A stretch of DNA of 64,000 nt from an uncultured Mailhella sp. (GTDB lineage Bacteria > Desulfobacterota > Desulfovibrionia > Desulfovibrionales > Desulfovibrionaceae), in NCBI GenBank assembly GCA_905192935.1, contig CAJJMX010000001.1, positions 62,001 through 126,000 of the forward strand, written 5' to 3'. How positions within the stretch are numbered: position 1 is the stretch's first letter; every line of letters starts with the position of its first letter. The translations under genes and the position numbers were made by a program. Below are positions 26,019 through 37,614 of this stretch, piece after piece. The notes under the pieces are model-generated. The model saw only the letters and a list, made by a program, of their open reading frames with translations, was not told the origin of the DNA and did no database searches.

Positions 26019-28028
26019 ATGGAAGACATGATACTTCGCGAGATCGTCGTTCTCTTCATCCTCTCCATCATCGTTGTCCTTGTCTGTCTGCGCTTCCGCC
26101 TGCCTTCCATCGTGGGATTTCTGCTCACCGGCGTGCTGTGCGGTCCCTCGGCCCTCGGTCTCATCCCGAGTCCCGAAGCCGTGGACACCATGGCCGACGT
26201 AGGCGTCGCCTTCCTCATGTTCTCCATCGGCATGGAGCTTTCCGGCAAGGAACTCGTGAGGCTCAAAAAACCGCTTTTTCTGGGCGGTTCCTCCCAGGTT
26301 CTGCTCACCATGGCCTTCGTTTTCCTGCTCACCTTCTGGTGGAGCGGACCGAGACTCGGCATCGTGTACGGCTGCATGGTCACGCTTTCCTCCACGGCCA
26401 TAGTGCTCAGCATCCTGCAGCAGAAGGCGCTTACGGAATCGCCGCAGGGACAGGTCTGTCTTGCCGTGCTCATCTTCCAGGATCTCGCCATCGTGCCCAT
26501 GGTGCTCATCTTCCCCCTGCTCGCCGGAGGACTCGAGCTCGACACGAACTCCATGATCTTCGCCGTGGGCAAGGGCATCCTCGTCATCGGCGCCATCCTT
26601 CTCTTCGGCAAGTATCTGCTGCACCGTCTCATGTTCAGCGTGGTGAGCACGCGCAGCCGCGAACTCATGCTCATGACCACGCTCGGACTGTGCCTTGCCG
26701 TCGCGCTCATCACCTCGTGGCTCGGCCTTTCCCTCGCGCTCGGCGCCTTCCTCGCGGGCCTCATGATGGCGGAGTCGGAATACAGCCTGAACACGCTTGA
26801 GAGCATCATGCCCTTCAAGGAGGTGTTCTCCAGCATCTTCTTCATCTCCGTGGGCATGCTGCTCGACATACGGTTCTTCCTCACGCATCTGCCCGTCATC
26901 TCGCTGTGCGCCGCGGCCATCATCATCGCAAAGATCCTCATGGTCGTTCCCGCCGTGCGCATCCTCAAGTATTCCATGCGCACCGCCCTGCTTGCCGCCT
27001 TCAGCCTTGCCCAGGTGGGAGAATTCTCCTTCGTTCTCGCCAAGTCCGCCCTCGGTCTCGAGCTCATCGGCAACGACGCCTATCAGGTGTTTCTGGCCTC
27101 CAGCATCCTGACCATGGTGCTTACGCCTCTGCTCATCGGCGTCGCCCCGAAGGTGACGGCAAAAATTCTGAAGCGGCCAGACATGCAGACCGCGGAAGCC
27201 GCCACGGACGACGGCGAGCACGACGACGAAGAGACTTCCGGCGGCATCATCCGCGACGGAAGGCTTCTCAAGGATCATCTCATCATCATAGGCTTCGGCA
27301 TCGGCGGTCAGATCATGGCCCACGGCGCAAAGCGCTGCGGCATTCCCTACATCATTTCGGAAATGAACCCCACCACCGTGGAAAAATACCGTGCCACCGA
27401 GCCCATACGCCACGGCGACGCCTCCTTCCCGCTGGTGCTCGAACATCTCGGCGCAGCCACGGCCCGGACCCTTGCCATCCTCACTTCCGATCCCGCCGGC
27501 AGCCGGGCCATCATCGCCAACGCCCGCGCCATGAATCCTTCTCTGCACATCATCGTGCGCACGCGCTTTCTCGGCAATCTGAACTCCTACAAGGAAGTGG
27601 GCGCCAACGAAGTCATTCCTGAAGAGTTCGAAACCTCGCTGGAAGTGTTCGCCCGCGTGCTGAACCATTATCTCGTGCCGCGCCAGACCATAGACCAATA
27701 CGTCTCCGCCATCCGCCGCGAAAACTACGGCATGCAGCGCCGTCTGGGCATGGGCGGCTCCATCATGGACAGTCTGCCCGATCTTCAGCTTGTGGCCTAT
27801 GCCGTGGAAGAAGGTTCCCCCCTCGCGGGCAAGACCATAGCCGAGGCCGCGCTGCGCAAGGAGCACGGCGTCACGGCGGCGGGCGTGCGCCGGGGAGATG
27901 TCATCAACAACAATCCCGATGCACAGACGCAGCTTCTGGCCGGGGACATCGTCTATCTGCTGGCTACGCAGGAATCGCTCACCAGGGCCGCACGGCTCTT
28001 CCATACCGAAGGCGGGAGCGCGGCCTGA
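26019..28028 (+). CDS. Kef-type monovalent cation:proton antiporter (CPA2) with RCK domain
   Basis: Inner-membrane protein of 669 residues. The N-terminal 380 residues form the CPA2 transporter domain with about 12 helices, including the conserved FQDLAIVP segment. A TrkA-N/RCK nucleotide-binding domain follows (DHLIIIGFGIGGQ near residue 425) and then an RCK-C domain (about 590-665). Proteins of this form exchange K+ (or Na+) for H+, often under electrophile or redox control through the RCK domain. ATG 26019 begins the first helix. dprA starts one base after its stop, so they are co-transcribed. It is separated from the OYE genes by a terminator, so any link to them is only suggestive. Confidence 0.9.
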   Translation: MEDMILREIVVLFILSIIVVLVCLRFRLPSIVGFLLTGVLCGPSALGLIPSPEAVDTMADVGVAFLMFSIGMELSGKELVRLKKPLFLGGSSQVLLTMAFVFLLTFWWSGPRLGIVYGCMVTLSSTAIVLSILQQKALTESPQGQVCLAVLIFQDLAIVPMVLIFPLLAGGLELDTNSMIFAVGKGILVIGAILLFGKYLLHRLMFSVVSTRSRELMLMTTLGLCLAVALITSWLGLSLALGAFLAGLMMAESEYSLNTLESIMPFKEVFSSIFFISVGMLLDIRFFLTHLPVISLCAAAIIIAKILMVVPAVRILKYSMRTALLAAFSLAQVGEFSFVLAKSALGLELIGNDAYQVFLASSILTMVLTPLLIGVAPKVTAKILKRPDMQTAEAATDDGEHDDEETSGGIIRDGRLLKDHLIIIGFGIGGQIMAHGAKRCGIPYIISEMNPTTVEKYRATEPIRHGDASFPLVLEHLGAATARTLAILTSDPAGSRAIIANARAMNPSLHIIVRTRFLGNLNSYKEVGANEVIPEEFETSLEVFARVLNHYLVPRQTIDQYVSAIRRENYGMQRRLGMGGSIMDSLPDLQLVAYAVEEGSPLAGKTIAEAALRKEHGVTAAGVRRGDVINNNPDAQTQLLAGDIVYLLATQESLTRAARLFHTEGGSAA

Positions 28029-28029
28029 C

Positions 28030-29460
28030 ATGGCAGACGGAAACGTTTCCGACACCGCTCTGGCCGCTCTCGATGAGGACGGACGCCGGGAATACTGGGC
28101 GGCGCTGGCCCTGCGGCATACCGCCGGTCTCGGCGCGCGGAGCACATGCCTGCTTCTTTCGCATTTCGGCTCGGCCTACGAGGCCGTGATGAACGTTCCG
28201 CAGTGGCCGGAAGCGGGCGTACCGGTGCAGAAGGCCGACGGCTACCTGAACAACGCCTGGAGACTCAAGGCCCGCCCCGAATGGGAGGCCTCGCGTACCC
28301 TTCGGGCCTCCATCATTCTGTGGACCGACAGACGCTACCCTTCCCTGCTCAGGGAACTGCCCGACGCTCCCGCCCTTCTCTACGCCGCGGGCGACACCGC
28401 GCTCCTCGGCGCTCCCTGCGTGGCGGTGGTCGGATCCAGAAACTGCTCCGCCGCAGCCCTCGACTTCACCTCGGCCGTATCGGAAGAGCTGTCTCAGGCC
28501 GGGATCACCGTGGTTTCGGGCCTGGCCTTCGGCGCGGACGGCTGCGCTCACAGGGCGGCTCTGCACGGCCCCGGCCGTTCCATCGCCGTGCTGCCCGGAG
28601 GCGTGGACAAGGCCTTTCCCGCCGGACACAGGGCGCTTTATGAAAGCCTGGCCGGACAGGGGCTTCTCGTCAGCGAAATGCCGCCCGGCTGGGTACCCGG
28701 CCCCGGGGCCTTCCCCGTGCGCAACCGCATCATAAGCGGGCTTTCTCTCGGAGTTCTGGTCACGGAGGCCGTGCACGCGCGAAGCGGCAGCCTCATCACC
28801 GCCCACCTTGCGGCCGAACAGGGCAGAAACGTCTATGTCCCTTCGCCGGACGCGCTGCGCGCCCCCTGCCGGGAAGGCACGAAGAAACTTCTTCTGGAAG
28901 GCGCACGGCCCGTTTTCTGTGCCGAAGACATTCTGGCCGACCTTCTTCCGCATCTCATGGGCTCCGCAGGACCGTTCACAGCCCCGGGGCGTGAGTCCGC
29001 CGCAGAGAAAGACGACGTTTCCGAAAGCCTCGCGGCCGAGGCACTCCGTCCGTCGCCTTCCGCTCCGAAGCGGCAGGCGAACCTGTCCCCCCGCACCCCG
29101 AAAAAGCCGGATTCCTCATACCCCGAAGCATCCGGGGAAAGGGCGGACGTTACCGACGAAAAACACGCAGACGCCCGCACCGGAACGGAGGAAGAACACG
29201 TTCCGGACATGGCGGCTCCGAATAAAATCAAGAAACAGCCGCAGAGTGTGCCGCCGTCCGCTCCTCCGCTCACCGAAGAGGAGGAAACCATTCTTTCCCT
29301 GCTGAAAAAGGGACCTCTTACGCAAGATGAACTTCTCTACGCGGCTCAGGAAAAAAATCCTTCCTGGTCGAGCGCTTCGGTGAGCGCCGTGCTCATGATC
29401 CTGGAAGTGAAGAGACTCGCGCGCCGCCTCACCGATACCCGCTACGAGGCCAGAACATGA
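28030..29460 (+). CDS. dprA: DNA processing protein DprA (Smf)
   Basis: Single-stranded-DNA-binding RecA loader used in natural transformation and present in most bacteria. In the 476 residues the N-terminal helical SAM-like part is followed by the Rossmann-like DprA core (about 110-325) with VVGSRNCS, GLAFGADGCAHRAAL and the SGSLITAHLAAEQGR block. A poorly conserved Pro/Ser/Glu-rich linker of about 80 residues (330-410) leads to a winged-helix domain (TEEEETILSLLKKGPLTQDEL). ATG 28030 follows the kef stop by one base, and the end overlaps the recombinase gene by four bases (ATGA). Confidence 0.94.
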   Translation: MADGNVSDTALAALDEDGRREYWAALALRHTAGLGARSTCLLLSHFGSAYEAVMNVPQWPEAGVPVQKADGYLNNAWRLKARPEWEASRTLRASIILWTDRRYPSLLRELPDAPALLYAAGDTALLGAPCVAVVGSRNCSAAALDFTSAVSEELSQAGITVVSGLAFGADGCAHRAALHGPGRSIAVLPGGVDKAFPAGHRALYESLAGQGLLVSEMPPGWVPGPGAFPVRNRIISGLSLGVLVTEAVHARSGSLITAHLAAEQGRNVYVPSPDALRAPCREGTKKLLLEGARPVFCAEDILADLLPHLMGSAGPFTAPGRESAAEKDDVSESLAAEALRPSPSAPKRQANLSPRTPKKPDSSYPEASGERADVTDEKHADARTGTEEEHVPDMAAPNKIKKQPQSVPPSAPPLTEEEETILSLLKKGPLTQDELLYAAQEKNPSWSSASVSAVLMILEVKRLARRLTDTRYEART

Positions 29461-30434
29461 GCCGTCTTGCCGACATCACCGCGTCCCTGCCCGTTCCCGC
29501 AGCAACCTTCCTCGCCTGGATGGAATTTCAGAAGGGCGCGTCCGAGGCCACGGTGGAAGCCTACGCCGTGGACATCCTGGAATTCGAAACCTATCTGCAC
29601 GGCATGGGAGCCTCTCTGGAGAGGCCTTCCGAGATCACGCGGCAGATGGTGCAGGGCTTTTCCGCCTCGCTCTTCAGGCAGGGCATGGCCCGCTCGTCCA
29701 TGGCGCGCAAGCTCTCGGCCCTTCGCTCGCTGTTCCGGCATCTTCTGCGTCTGCACAAGATAGAGACGGACCCCTGCGCAGGCGTGCGCAATCCCAAGCA
29801 GGATCAGCGGCACCCCGCCATGCTCAACGTGGATCAGGTCTTCAGCCTTCTGGACGAGACCGCAGAGGAAAAACATGCCGCCGCCTCGGAGACTCCGGAC
29901 GCCAGCGAAATATTTCATCTCAGGGACATGGCACTTCTGGAGCTGCTCTACGGCTCGGGCCTGCGCATCTCCGAGGCGCTGGGGCTGGACGTGAACGACA
30001 TCCGCCCCGAAAGCGGACACGTACAGGTCATGGGCAAGGGCGGCAAGGAACGCATCGTGCCGCTCAGCGACACCTGCATGGCGGCGCTCACCCGCTGGCT
30101 TGCCGTCAGAAACGACGTCCCCCCCGTGCACGGCGAGAGAGCCGCCTTTCTGGGACGCCGCGGCAAAAGACTCGACCGCCGTCAGGCCGCGCGCATCCTG
30201 GAAGAAAGAGCGGAAGAAGCAGGCATTCCGCAGCACATATCCCCGCATGATCTGCGCCACTCCTTTGCCACGCATCTTCTGGAAGGCGGCGCGGATCTGC
30301 GCGCCGTGCAGGAGCTGCTCGGCCACAGCCGCATATCCACCACGCAGCGCTACACGCATCTCAACCTCGACGCCCTCACGCGCATCTACGACGCCGCCCA
30401 TCCGCTGGCCGGTAAAAACGAAAAAAAATCCTGA
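29457..30434 (+). CDS. xerC: Tyrosine recombinase XerC/XerD
   Basis: Site-specific recombinase that resolves chromosome dimers at dif. The 325 residues have an N-terminal SAM-like core-binding domain (about 12-105) and the catalytic domain with all five residues: Arg in SGLRISEALGL, Lys in GKGGKER, HxxR in HDLRHSFATHLL, His in LLGHSRISTTQ and the nucleophilic Tyr in RYTHLNLD. XerC and XerD cannot be separated with certainty by eye; adjacency to dprA and length favour XerC. An insert of about 15 residues (EEKHAAASETPDASE) is unusual. It is translationally coupled to dprA. Confidence 0.92.
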   Translation: MSRLADITASLPVPAATFLAWMEFQKGASEATVEAYAVDILEFETYLHGMGASLERPSEITRQMVQGFSASLFRQGMARSSMARKLSALRSLFRHLLRLHKIETDPCAGVRNPKQDQRHPAMLNVDQVFSLLDETAEEKHAAASETPDASEIFHLRDMALLELLYGSGLRISEALGLDVNDIRPESGHVQVMGKGGKERIVPLSDTCMAALTRWLAVRNDVPPVHGERAAFLGRRGKRLDRRQAARILEERAEEAGIPQHISPHDLRHSFATHLLEGGADLRAVQELLGHSRISTTQRYTHLNLDALTRIYDAAHPLAGKNEKKS

Positions 30435-30461
30435 CCGGCGGCTTCCATCCCCGCCCGCCGG
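30433..30461 (+). terminator. Weak hairpin after xerC
   Basis: Arms ACCGGCGG (30433-30440) and CCGCCGGT (30454-30461) are complementary around a 13-nt loop. No T-run follows. It is a possible end of the kef-dprA-xerC transcript. Confidence 0.35.
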
Positions 30462-30589
30462 TAAAACTTACGGCTCGCCCTCCGGTAGGGCCGCCTCCGC
30501 GTCCCGAAAAGCCGCCCCTTTTACCCATTGCGCGCGGGACAAAGAAAGGGTAAACTCTCTTGTCTTTTCTTTTCACGGGTGGTGCATGC

Positions 30590-32757
<2,168 letters not shown>

Positions 32758-32764
32758 GCATTCC

Positions 32765-32821
32765 GCGGGGAGGGTTTCCTCCCCGCGCCCTTCTCCGGCC
32801 CGGCTTTTTCCGGGCCTTTTT
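32765..32821 (+). terminator. Tandem terminator hairpins after eno
   Basis: The first stem is GCGGGGAGG/CCTCCCCGC (32765-32786, 4-nt loop). The second, GGCCCGG/CCGGGCC (32797-32816), ends with five Ts (32817-32821). The second has the standard intrinsic form; the pair should stop eno transcription efficiently. Confidence 0.88.
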
Positions 32822-32884
32822 CAGCCGCTTCCGCGGCCCCTTCCGCCGTCTGCGCTTCTCACGGACGGCATGAGGATCATTGTC

Positions 32885-33577
32885 ATGAGCAGACTGCTGC
32901 GTATCCTGTTCTGTGCCCTTCTCGCCCTCGGCCTTTTCGCTCAGGAATCCTCCGCCGCCGACGTTTCCGCCGCGGTGAACAAGATGCAGACCGCCTACGC
33001 CGGCATGCAGAGCTTCCGCGCCAACTTCACGCAGCAGCTTCTGCAGAGGGAAAGCGGCGTCGTGGAAAAAAGAAACGGCGTGCTTCTCTTCAAGAAGCCC
33101 CTCTTCGTACGCTGGGAAACCGCCGCGCCCCATGCCGAACTTCTCATGGTCACGGACAAGGAGATCTGGAACTATCTTCCCGACGAAGAGCTGGCCTACC
33201 GCTATTCCCGCGCCCTGGCCGAAGATTCCCGCTCCCTCATCCAGGTCATCACCGGCCAGAGCGCCCTTTCCCGCGACTTCGACGTGGAATCCGCACAGGA
33301 TCCGTCGGACGGCGATCTCATTCATCTTCTGCTCTATCCCAAGGAACCCACCACGGAACTCACCGAGGCACAGCTCTGGCTCGACCCCTCCACGTTTCTC
33401 ATCCGCCGCGCCATGGTCATGGACTTCTACGGCAACACCAACACCATCGAGCTTCAGAACCTCACGCCCAATGCTTCGACCTCGGAAAAGGACTTTCAGT
33501 TCACGCCGCCCAGGGGCACGGAAGTGGAAGACCATGTGGAGGCCCAGCATCCCGTATCGAGGCCTCTTCTGAACTAG
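32885..33577 (+). CDS. lolA: Outer-membrane lipoprotein carrier LolA
   Basis: Periplasmic chaperone that moves lipoproteins from the LolCDE complex to the outer membrane. About 230 residues with a cleavable signal peptide (RLLRILFCALLALGLFA, then the cut near ESSAAD). The mature part fits LolA: MQSFRANFTQQL, then FKKPLFVRWETAAPHAELLM and DKEIWNYLPDEELA, forming the half-barrel that binds acyl chains. ATG 32885 has GAGG nine bases upstream; an ATG five codons earlier (32870) is the alternative. It stands alone after the eno terminators. Confidence 0.9.
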   Translation: MSRLLRILFCALLALGLFAQESSAADVSAAVNKMQTAYAGMQSFRANFTQQLLQRESGVVEKRNGVLLFKKPLFVRWETAAPHAELLMVTDKEIWNYLPDEELAYRYSRALAEDSRSLIQVITGQSALSRDFDVESAQDPSDGDLIHLLLYPKEPTTELTEAQLWLDPSTFLIRRAMVMDFYGNTNTIELQNLTPNASTSEKDFQFTPPRGTEVEDHVEAQHPVSRPLLN

Positions 33578-33822
33578 CCTCCGCCTGCTACGGGCAAAAA
33601 ATTCCTGAAGCCCCGGCTCAGGAGTACTTCCCCGCGCGCTGCCGCCGCGTCTTCCGGCGGAAAGGCTTCGTAAAAAGGGAGAAAGAACGTCTTTTTCCCC
33701 CAAAAGGGCCGCGACCCATTTTTTCAATAATTTCAAGGAAGAGTCCCCGGCCTTCCCATAGAGCCGGCTCGTCTTTTCAGGACTGGACTATCCCGATAAT
33801 TAAAGGTACATAGACTTTTCGC

Positions 33823-34749
33823 ATGGAACAGCAGCACGGCATACTGGTACTGGACAAACCCAAGGGACTCAGCTCCGCACAGGCCATCTCCCGCATCAAA
33901 AGACTCGGGCAGAAAAAAATCGGCCATGCGGGCACCCTCGACCCCATGGCGACCGGCGTGCTGCTCGTGCTGCTCGGCAACGCCACCAAGCTCTCCGGCT
34001 ATCTTCTGGAAGGCGGGGTGAAGACCTACGGCGGCACGCTGCGTCTCGGCGTGACCACCGACACGTGGGACGCCGAAGGTACCGTGATTTCCGAGACGGC
34101 CCTGAGCGAAGAAGACCTTGCTCCGGGCTCCGAACTTGAACAGGCCGCACGACGTGAAGTGACGGCCTGGCTGGATGTGACGGAACAGCCCGTTCCGCCC
34201 TATTCCGCCGCAAAGCACCAGGGCCAGCCTCTGTACAAGCTGGCCCGAGCCGGCATGGAAGTGCCGGTCAAGGTGAAAAGCATACATGTTTCGCACGCCT
34301 CTGTTCAATGGGTGAACATGCCGGACGTGCGATTCCGGGTAACGTGCAGTTCCGGTTCCTACATACGGTCCCTGGCCCACAGCTTGGGGATTCGACTCGG
34401 GTGCGGAGCCATGCTCACGGAACTGACCCGGGAATACAGCCACCCGTTTGGCCTGGAAGTCGCCCACACGCTGGACGAAATCCTTGCCGAGCCCGAAAGG
34501 CTGCCGGAATGGATCATGCCCATCAGCGCCGCTCTGCCTGGCTGGAAAAACATTTCCGTCGACAAAAGGCAGGAAGCGCATCTGAAAAACGGCATGCCCG
34601 TTCCCCATCTTCCGGAATTCGGAACCTTCGAATCCGGAGAACGCGCCCTCATACTGGCGCAGGATGGCTCGCCTCTGGCTCTGGCAGAAGCCCGCATGGA
34701 CAGGGATCGCCCTGTCTGGGCAGTGCTCCGGGGGCTTTTTACCCACTAA
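33823..34749 (+). CDS. truB: tRNA pseudouridine-55 synthase TruB
   Basis: Makes the universal pseudouridine 55 in the T-loop of tRNAs. The 308 residues start GILVLDKPKGLSSAQA and carry the motif KIGHAGTLDPMATGVLL with the catalytic Asp; later conserved segments are YGGTLRLGVTTDTWDAEG and SSGSYIRSLAHSLG. A C-terminal PUA-like domain (about 250-305) completes it. The ribosome site is weak: AAAGG lies about 16 bases before the ATG. It is followed after 33 bases by rpsO and then pnp, the conserved truB-rpsO-pnp order. Confidence 0.96.
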   Translation: MEQQHGILVLDKPKGLSSAQAISRIKRLGQKKIGHAGTLDPMATGVLLVLLGNATKLSGYLLEGGVKTYGGTLRLGVTTDTWDAEGTVISETALSEEDLAPGSELEQAARREVTAWLDVTEQPVPPYSAAKHQGQPLYKLARAGMEVPVKVKSIHVSHASVQWVNMPDVRFRVTCSSGSYIRSLAHSLGIRLGCGAMLTELTREYSHPFGLEVAHTLDEILAEPERLPEWIMPISAALPGWKNISVDKRQEAHLKNGMPVPHLPEFGTFESGERALILAQDGSPLALAEARMDRDRPVWAVLRGLFTH

Positions 34750-34750
34750 C

Positions 34751-34768
34751 CTCTGGCAGATGCCAGAG
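34751..34768 (+). promoter_or_regulatory. Hairpin in the rpsO leader, candidate S15 operator
   Basis: CTCTGGC and GCCAGAG form a perfect 7-bp stem with an AGAT loop that begins one base after the truB stop and ends just before AGGAGG of rpsO. In several bacteria S15 binds structured rpsO leaders and represses its own translation. The position fits this, but the structure is not a known S15 site. Confidence 0.45.
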
Positions 34769-34782
34769 AGGAGGATACCGCT

Positions 34783-35052
34783 GTGGCTATGGATTCCGCT
34801 CAGAAGCAGGCCGTTATCGCCCAGTTCGCCAAGCACGAAGGCGACACCGGCTCCGCTGAAGTTCAGATCGCCCTTCTTACCGCCCGCATCAACGGCCTCG
34901 CCGGCCACTTCAAGGCCAACAAGAAGGACTTCCACTCCCGTACCGGCCTGCTCAAGCTGGTCGGCCAGCGTCGCAAGATGCTGAACTACCTGAAGAAGAC
35001 CGACATTCAGAGCTACCGTGCCCTGATCGAAAAGCTCGGTCTGCGCAAGTAG
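34783..35052 (+). CDS. rpsO: Ribosomal protein S15
   Basis: Primary 16S rRNA-binding protein of the small subunit, 89 residues, full length. The S15 signature [22 protein letters not shown] (split here as [12 protein letters not shown] and KKDFHSR) and [17 protein letters not shown] are present. I chose GTG 34783 because AGGAGG lies eight bases upstream; an internal ATG two codons later would be too far from it. It is between truB and pnp, as in many bacteria. Confidence 0.97.
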   Translation: MAMDSAQKQAVIAQFAKHEGDTGSAEVQIALLTARINGLAGHFKANKKDFHSRTGLLKLVGQRRKMLNYLKKTDIQSYRALIEKLGLRK

Positions 35053-35073
35053 TCGGAAACGATCCGGAAACAA

Positions 35074-35101
35074 GGGGGAGCGGGAGAGATTCCGCTCCCC
35101 C
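35074..35101 (+). terminator. rpsO-pnp intergenic hairpin
   Basis: GGGGGAGCGG and CCGCTCCCCC form a perfect 10-bp stem with an 8-nt loop, 22 bases after the rpsO stop. No T-run follows. By analogy with the E. coli rpsO-pnp region it may be an attenuator or an RNase processing site. Confidence 0.6.
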
Positions 35102-35213
35102 ATCCTGCATGAAAGGGGATTTTCCCCTCAACCTCAACGCGAGGAAGGAGCATCCGCGAACAGAGGCGAATACTTCGTCTTTCTTCACGGAGTCTCCTTC
35201 CAGGAGTAACCAT

Positions 35214-37454
35214 ATGGGTCTGCTCAACAGCACTCGTGTGTCCGCCACCGTGGGCGGCAAGGAAATCATTCTGGAGACGGGCCGCGTAGCCCGTCAGGCC
35301 AACGGCGCCATCTGGATCCAGTGCGGCGGCACCGTGGCTCTCGTCACCGTGTGTGAAGCCCAGCTCGAAACGCCCAAGGACTTCTTCCCCCTCACCGTGG
35401 AATATGCCGAGCGCATGTACGCCGCCGGCCGCATTCCCGGCAACTTCTTCCGCCGCGAAATAGGCCGCCCGAGCGATCATGAAACCCTCGTGGCCCGCCT
35501 CATCGACCGCCCCATCCGTCCGCTCTTCCCCAAGGGCTACGGCAATGAGGTGCAGGTCCTCGCCACCGTCATTTCCGCCGACGGCGAAAACGATCCCGAC
35601 GTGCTCTGCATCACCGCCGCTTCCGCCGCCACCTGCATTTCCAACATCCCCTTCGCGGGCCCCGTGGCCGGCGCGCGCCTCGGCCGCGTGGACGGCCAGT
35701 TCGTGCTGAACCCCACCAATGAGGAGCTCAAGCGCTCCGACATGGACATCGTGCTCGCCGCTTCCCGCGACGCCGTGGTCATGGTGGAAGGCGAAGCCAA
35801 GCTCGTCAAGGAACAGGACCTCATCGACGGTCTGAACTGGGCCCACAAGGCCATTCAGCCCCTCATCGACGCCCAGGAAGAGCTCGTGAAGCTGGCCGGC
35901 AAGCCCAAGACCGAATTCATTCCCAAGCAGGACGATCCCGAACTCTTCGCCTATGTGGAAGATCTCGCCATCAAGTCCGGCATGGAAGACGCCCTGCGCA
36001 CGCCTGACAAGCTTCTCAGAAAGGATGCCCGCAAGGCCGTCAAGGACAAGGTGAAGGCCCTCATGGCCACCGACGAGCGCTATGCCGACGATCCCGTCGC
36101 CCAGGCCGCCATCGGTGAAGTGCTCGAGCATCTCGAAAAGAAGCTCGTGCGTCAGAGAGTCATCAACGAAGGCACCCGCATCGACAACCGCGACACCAAG
36201 ACCGTGCGTCCCATCGAAATCGAGACCTCGGTCCTGCCCCGCGCCCACGGTTCCGTCATCTTTGCCCGCGGCGAGACCAAGACCATCGCCGTCACCACGC
36301 TCGGCAGCACCTCCGACGAACAGAAGGTCGACACCCTGAACGGCGACGAAACCAAGCGCTTCATGCTGCACTACAACTTCCCGCCCTTCACCGTGGGCGA
36401 AGTGAAGTCCGTGCGCGTGTCCCGCCGCGAAATCGGCCACGGTCACCTTGCCGAGCGCGCCCTCAAGGCCGTTCTGCCTTCTCCTGAAAGCTTCCCCTAC
36501 ACCATCCGCGTGGTGTCCGATACCGTGGAATCCAACGGTTCCTCCTCCATGGCCGCCGTGTGCGGCGGCTGCCTGTCCCTCATGGACGCCGGCGTGCCGA
36601 TCAGCGCTCCCGTGGCCGGCGTGGCCATGGGCCTCATCAAGGACGGCGACACCTACACCGTTCTTACCGACATCCTCGGTGACGAGGACGCCCTCGGCGA
36701 CATGGACTTCAAGATCGCCGGCACGGCCGAAGGCATCAGCGCCATCCAGATGGACATCAAGATCAACGGCCTGCCCACCGAAGTCATGGCCCGCGCCATG
36801 GAACAGGCCCGCGTGGCCCGTCTGCACATTCTCGACGTCATGGCCAAGGCCATGCCCGCCGTGCGCGAACTTTCCCCCTACGCTCCCCAGCATGAGGAAG
36901 TGTTCGTGAATCCCGAGATCATCCGCATGATCATCGGCCCCGGCGGCAAGAACATCAAGGCCATCACCAGCGCCACCGGCGCCGCCATCGACATCGAGGA
37001 TTCCGGCCGCATCACCATCTTCGCGCCCACGCAGAAGTCCATGCAGGCCGCCAAGGAAATGGTGCTCTACTACGATCAGCACGCCGAACTCGGCAAGAAC
37101 TACAACGCCAAGGTCAAGCGCATCCTTGAAATCGGCGCCATCGTGGAGATCCTGCCCAACCTCGAAGCCCTGGTGCACATCTCCCAGCTCGACATCAACC
37201 GTGTGGAAAAGACCGAAGACGTGGCTCACCTCGGTGAGGACATGGTGGTCAAGGTCATCGAAATCAACGGCGACCGCATCCGCGCCAGCCGCAAGGCCGT
37301 ACTGCTCGAAGAACAGGGCATCGAATGGAAGCCCGAAGACACGGCCCGCCCCGCCCGCCGTGAACGCAGCGACGGTGAACGTCGCGAACGCCGCGGCGAC
37401 CGTCGCGGTGAACATCGTGAACATCGTGAGCGTCGCGAACACAAGGAAGACTAA
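35214..37454 (+). CDS. pnp: Polynucleotide phosphorylase
   Basis: Phosphorolytic 3'-5' exoribonuclease of mRNA turnover, 746 residues. Two RNase PH domains are separated by a helical linker; the first starts IILETGRVARQANGAIW and the second contains RGETKTIAVTTLGS. A KH domain (IRMIIGPGGKNIKAI) and an S1 domain (ILEIGAIVEILPNLEALVHIS) follow. The final 35 residues are an Arg/Glu-rich tail (RRERSDGERRERRGDRR) not found in short PNPases and able to contact RNA or partner proteins. AGGAG precedes ATG 35214. The gene ends before a bidirectional terminator. Confidence 0.98.
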   Translation: MGLLNSTRVSATVGGKEIILETGRVARQANGAIWIQCGGTVALVTVCEAQLETPKDFFPLTVEYAERMYAAGRIPGNFFRREIGRPSDHETLVARLIDRPIRPLFPKGYGNEVQVLATVISADGENDPDVLCITAASAATCISNIPFAGPVAGARLGRVDGQFVLNPTNEELKRSDMDIVLAASRDAVVMVEGEAKLVKEQDLIDGLNWAHKAIQPLIDAQEELVKLAGKPKTEFIPKQDDPELFAYVEDLAIKSGMEDALRTPDKLLRKDARKAVKDKVKALMATDERYADDPVAQAAIGEVLEHLEKKLVRQRVINEGTRIDNRDTKTVRPIEIETSVLPRAHGSVIFARGETKTIAVTTLGSTSDEQKVDTLNGDETKRFMLHYNFPPFTVGEVKSVRVSRREIGHGHLAERALKAVLPSPESFPYTIRVVSDTVESNGSSSMAAVCGGCLSLMDAGVPISAPVAGVAMGLIKDGDTYTVLTDILGDEDALGDMDFKIAGTAEGISAIQMDIKINGLPTEVMARAMEQARVARLHILDVMAKAMPAVRELSPYAPQHEEVFVNPEIIRMIIGPGGKNIKAITSATGAAIDIEDSGRITIFAPTQKSMQAAKEMVLYYDQHAELGKNYNAKVKRILEIGAIVEILPNLEALVHISQLDINRVEKTEDVAHLGEDMVVKVIEINGDRIRASRKAVLLEEQGIEWKPEDTARPARRERSDGERRERRGDRRGEHREHRERREHKED

Positions 37455-37497
37455 GCGCATGAGGGAGAAAGACTCTCCCGACGCGTTTTCATGATTC

Positions 37498-37533
37498 AAA
37501 AAGCCGCCGTTCTTTTGAGAACGGCGGCTTTTT
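37498..37533 (+). terminator. Bidirectional intrinsic terminator between pnp and the SDR gene
   Basis: AAAAAGCCGCCGTTCT and AGAACGGCGGCTTTTT form a perfect 16-bp stem with a TTTG loop. A-runs and T-runs lie on both sides, so it works in both directions: it ends pnp from the left and the OYE-TRAP-SDR operon from the right. Confidence 0.92.
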
Positions 37534-37614
37534 GTCGGAAAGAATCCCCGGGAGCTCTTCTTTCCTGCCGGACAAGACAATGTCTCACGGATGGCAAACA
37601 CATCCCCTCGGCCG

